DNA from: Planctomycetota bacterium
GTDB taxonomy: Bacteria; Planctomycetota; Phycisphaerae; Tepidisphaerales; Tepidisphaeraceae
Length of the DNA stretch: 64,000 nucleotides
Direction of reading: 5' to 3'
NCBI GenBank assembly: GCA_026693085.1
Contig: JAPLNB010000361.1
Coordinates: 62,001-126,000, forward strand
The translations under genes and the position numbers were made by a program. A model generated the notes under the pieces. It ran no database searches. It was given only the letters and a program-made list of their open reading frames with translations, and was not told where the DNA came from. Position 1 is the first letter of the stretch, and each line of letters opens with the position of its first letter. This document shows, in pieces, positions 62,464-64,000 of this stretch.

Positions 62464-64000
62464 ATGAAGGTACGCAAGCTGGTGGTGACGGAAACGGACG
62501 CGGACGGCAAGCGGATCAAACGGCCATCCACGAAATTCTACGGCGTGTTCGTTGACTGGAGCGGCGGGCTGCGCCGCTTGCCGTTGCTGGAGAATCGGCG
62601 GGCGAGCGAGGTGTTGGCGCGGACCGTTGACCGGCTGAACAACGTGCGGGCCGGCGGCGACGTGTTGACCCCCGACCTGGCGGAAGCGGTGGAGAAGATG
62701 CCCCCTTCCATCCTGGCGAGGCTGGGGGAGTGGGGGATCCTGTCGGGGATGCGGTTGGCGGCGGGGAAGGGCTTGGCGGAGCATGTGGCCGACTGGAAAG
62801 CGGCGTTGCTGGCGAAGGGCGGTACGGATCGGTATGCGGAGCTTGTCACCAGCCGGGCCGGGAAGGCATTTGCGGCGTGTGGCTTTAAGCAGTGGGGCGA
62901 CATATCCGCCAGCCGACTGCAGGGGCATCTTGCCGGGCTGCGGACGGATCGGCGGAAGGCCGATGGGAGCATAGAGCGGGGCTTGTCCGCTCAGACGTTC
63001 AATTTCTACCTGCAGGCCGTCAAGCAATTCTCGCGGTGGATGGTACAGGACGGCCGGGCAACCGAAAGCGCCCTGGCCCACTTGCGGGGCTTGAACGTGC
63101 GGACGGATCGGCGGCATGATCGGCGCGCATTGTCCGCCGATGAGTTACGCTGGTTGTTGGACACAACCGAACACGGGCCAGAGCGTTTTGGGATGAGCGG
63201 GCCGGCGAGGGCGATGCTGTACGGGCTGGCGGTGGGGAGCGGGCTTCGGGCAGGCGAGCTTCGCAGTTTGACGCGCTCGAGCTTTCGCCTTGAAGGCGCG
63301 GAGCCGGCCGTGGTGGTGGCGGCGGCATACTCCAAGCATCGACGGCAGGACGTACAACCGATCCGCCCAGACCTGGCGGCGCTGCTGAAAACCCACCTCG
63401 CCGGGAAGATGCCCAACGCCCTCGCATTCAACGTGCCTGGGCGCACCGACGTTTCCCGCATGTTCCAAGCCGATCTTGCCGATGCCCGTAGAGCATGGCT
63501 GCAATCGCGTAGGATGCCCGCCAGCACGCCCAGGACCGCTCAGGACGCATCGGAAGGCGAGGGGGATACATTTCTGGCCTACATCGACGCCGCGGGCCGC
63601 TACGCCGACTTCCACAGCCTACGCCATTCATTCATCACAGCACTGGTGATGGGCGGGGTGAATCCCAAAGAGGCGCAGAGTTTGGCCCGCCATTCCGTGA
63701 TTACGCTTACGATGGATCGCTACACCCACCAGTACGCGGGCAATCTCACGGCGGCGCTGAGCGTACTACCGGACCTGTCCAGCCCCAACAGCCAAACGGC
63801 GAGGGCGACAGGGACGGATGGCAGGCTGGCCGGCGGAAACCCCTCTTGTCAGAATCCTGTTTTTCCTGTGTCACCCCCTGTGTCACTAGAAGGCGCAGTT
63901 TCAAGTAGCTTGGTGGAGTCTTGCGGAGTCGATAAGCAAATGTCCGCAAGTGCAGAATCGCCCGGTAAAACAGGGCGAAATCGTGCATTTACAGGGGTTA
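62464..64000 (+). CDS. Tyrosine integrase (partial, 3' end outside window)
   Basis: 512 codons from ATG 62464 with no stop before the window edge. Tyrosine-recombinase residues are visible: Arg in GLAVGSGLRAGELRSL (about 260), HSLRHSFITALVMGG (His/Arg, about 384), LARHSVITLTMDRYTHQYAG (His and nucleophilic Tyr, about 420). The N-terminal half has the SAM-like core-binding domain (LSAQTFNFYLQAVKQFSRWM). After the catalytic part the frame crosses the right 22-bp repeat (VFPVSPPVSLEGAVSSSLVE), so the present C-terminal tail is encoded by target DNA. Confidence 0.92.
   Translation, partial: MKVRKLVVTETDADGKRIKRPSTKFYGVFVDWSGGLRRLPLLENRRASEVLARTVDRLNNVRAGGDVLTPDLAEAVEKMPPSILARLGEWGILSGMRLAAGKGLAEHVADWKAALLAKGGTDRYAELVTSRAGKAFAACGFKQWGDISASRLQGHLAGLRTDRRKADGSIERGLSAQTFNFYLQAVKQFSRWMVQDGRATESALAHLRGLNVRTDRRHDRRALSADELRWLLDTTEHGPERFGMSGPARAMLYGLAVGSGLRAGELRSLTRSSFRLEGAEPAVVVAAAYSKHRRQDVQPIRPDLAALLKTHLAGKMPNALAFNVPGRTDVSRMFQADLADARRAWLQSRRMPASTPRTAQDASEGEGDTFLAYIDAAGRYADFHSLRHSFITALVMGGVNPKEAQSLARHSVITLTMDRYTHQYAGNLTAALSVLPDLSSPNSQTARATGTDGRLAGGNPSCQNPVFPVSPPVSLEGAVSSSLVESCGVDKQMSASAESPGKTGRNRAFTGV
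63868..63889 (+). repeat. Right attachment-like repeat (attR)
   Basis: Copy of the left 22-bp repeat with C at position 9 and C at position 19. It lies inside the integrase frame and encodes V-S-P-P-V-S in the same phase as the left copy. Confidence 0.75.

Larger units (their letters stand above)
53203..63889 (+). mobile_element. Integrated element of about 10.7 kb (phage-satellite-like)
   Basis: Bounded by 22-bp direct repeats at 53203-53224 and 63868-63889 (20 of 22 identical). Inside are an integrase tail, small HTH proteins, a primase-helicase, DUF5681-like, coiled-coil and tail-like proteins, a serine recombinase, a zinc-finger protein and a tyrosine integrase at the right end. All genes point right, and several starts overlap preceding stops by 4 nt. 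No terminase, portal, capsid or conjugation gene is recognised. Gene order (integrase, HTH, primase-helicase) is like phage satellites or small integrative elements. Confidence 0.8.

Overview
The window looks like chromosomal DNA of a high-GC planctomycete, most likely class Phycisphaerae. Supporting signs are a secreted giant protein with an N-terminal LEPR-xLL-type motif, futalosine-pathway menaquinone genes (mqnE and an mqnP-like prenyltransferase), lpxK (so lipid A is made), a broken-up division cluster (ftsQ-like, mraZ, rsmH, ftsL-like), and many LamG/DUF2341, HEAT/DUF6288, GH127, PL11 and DUF4091 proteins typical of polysaccharide-degrading planctomycetes. The taxonomic call is inference from gene content; no rRNA is present.

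Layout. (1) 1-12020, minus strand: an exopolysaccharide locus read right to left: acyltransferase, flippase, hexapeptide acetyltransferase, nitroreductase, polymerase, second membrane acyltransferase, pyruvyltransferase, two CysE-like acetyltransferases, and a lyase-like protein running off the left edge. Spacing is short or overlapping, so it is probably one operon. (2) 12771-16919: a secreted 1382-residue protein with a hydrolase-like head and three roughly 182-residue PKD-type repeats. (3) 17002-18030, minus: a 5'-truncated GT2 glycosyltransferase and tRNA-Arg(UCT). (4) 18125-22293: MqnP-like UbiA, a membrane glycosyltransferase, RDD protein, MqnE. (5) 22536-27807: ftsQ-like gene, membrane protein, mraZ, rsmH, LysM protein, ftsL-like gene, closed by a clear intrinsic terminator. 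(6) 27852-39326: YtpQ/DUF1444, PDZ-like protein, lpxK, a DUF4091 lipoprotein, a D-amino-acid-transaminase-type enzyme, a CvpA-domain protein and a membrane-anchored GspE/PilB relative that has lost its Walker A lysine. (7) 39492-53200: a carbohydrate-degradation region: tandem acetyl-xylan-esterase-type hydrolase, PL11 lyase with a fused partial lyase domain, two paralogous LamG/DUF2341 proteins, a DUF6288/HEAT protein and a GH127 fragment. Several members are decayed or truncated.

(8) 53203-63889: an integrated mobile element of about 10.7 kb bounded by near-identical 22-bp direct repeats (20/22). It carries HTH/excisionase-like proteins, a zinc-finger/TOPRIM/RepA-type primase-helicase, DUF5681-like and coiled-coil proteins, a tail-like protein, a leaderless serine recombinase and, at the right end, a tyrosine integrase that is open at the window edge. 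No terminase, portal or capsid gene is recognised, so it looks more like a phage satellite or small integrative element than a full prophage.

The most notable observation is that both flanking repeats lie in the same reading phase (V-S-P-P-V-S) inside integrase C-terminal coding sequence. The element therefore appears to integrate within the 3' end of an integrase gene and to swap its own integrase's C-terminal tail on integration. Other points of interest are the pseudo-ATPase/CvpA pair, a mutually exclusive RNA-like fold upstream of rsmH, a Shine-Dalgarno-masking inverted repeat in the element, and tandem DnaA-box-like motifs upstream of mraZ.
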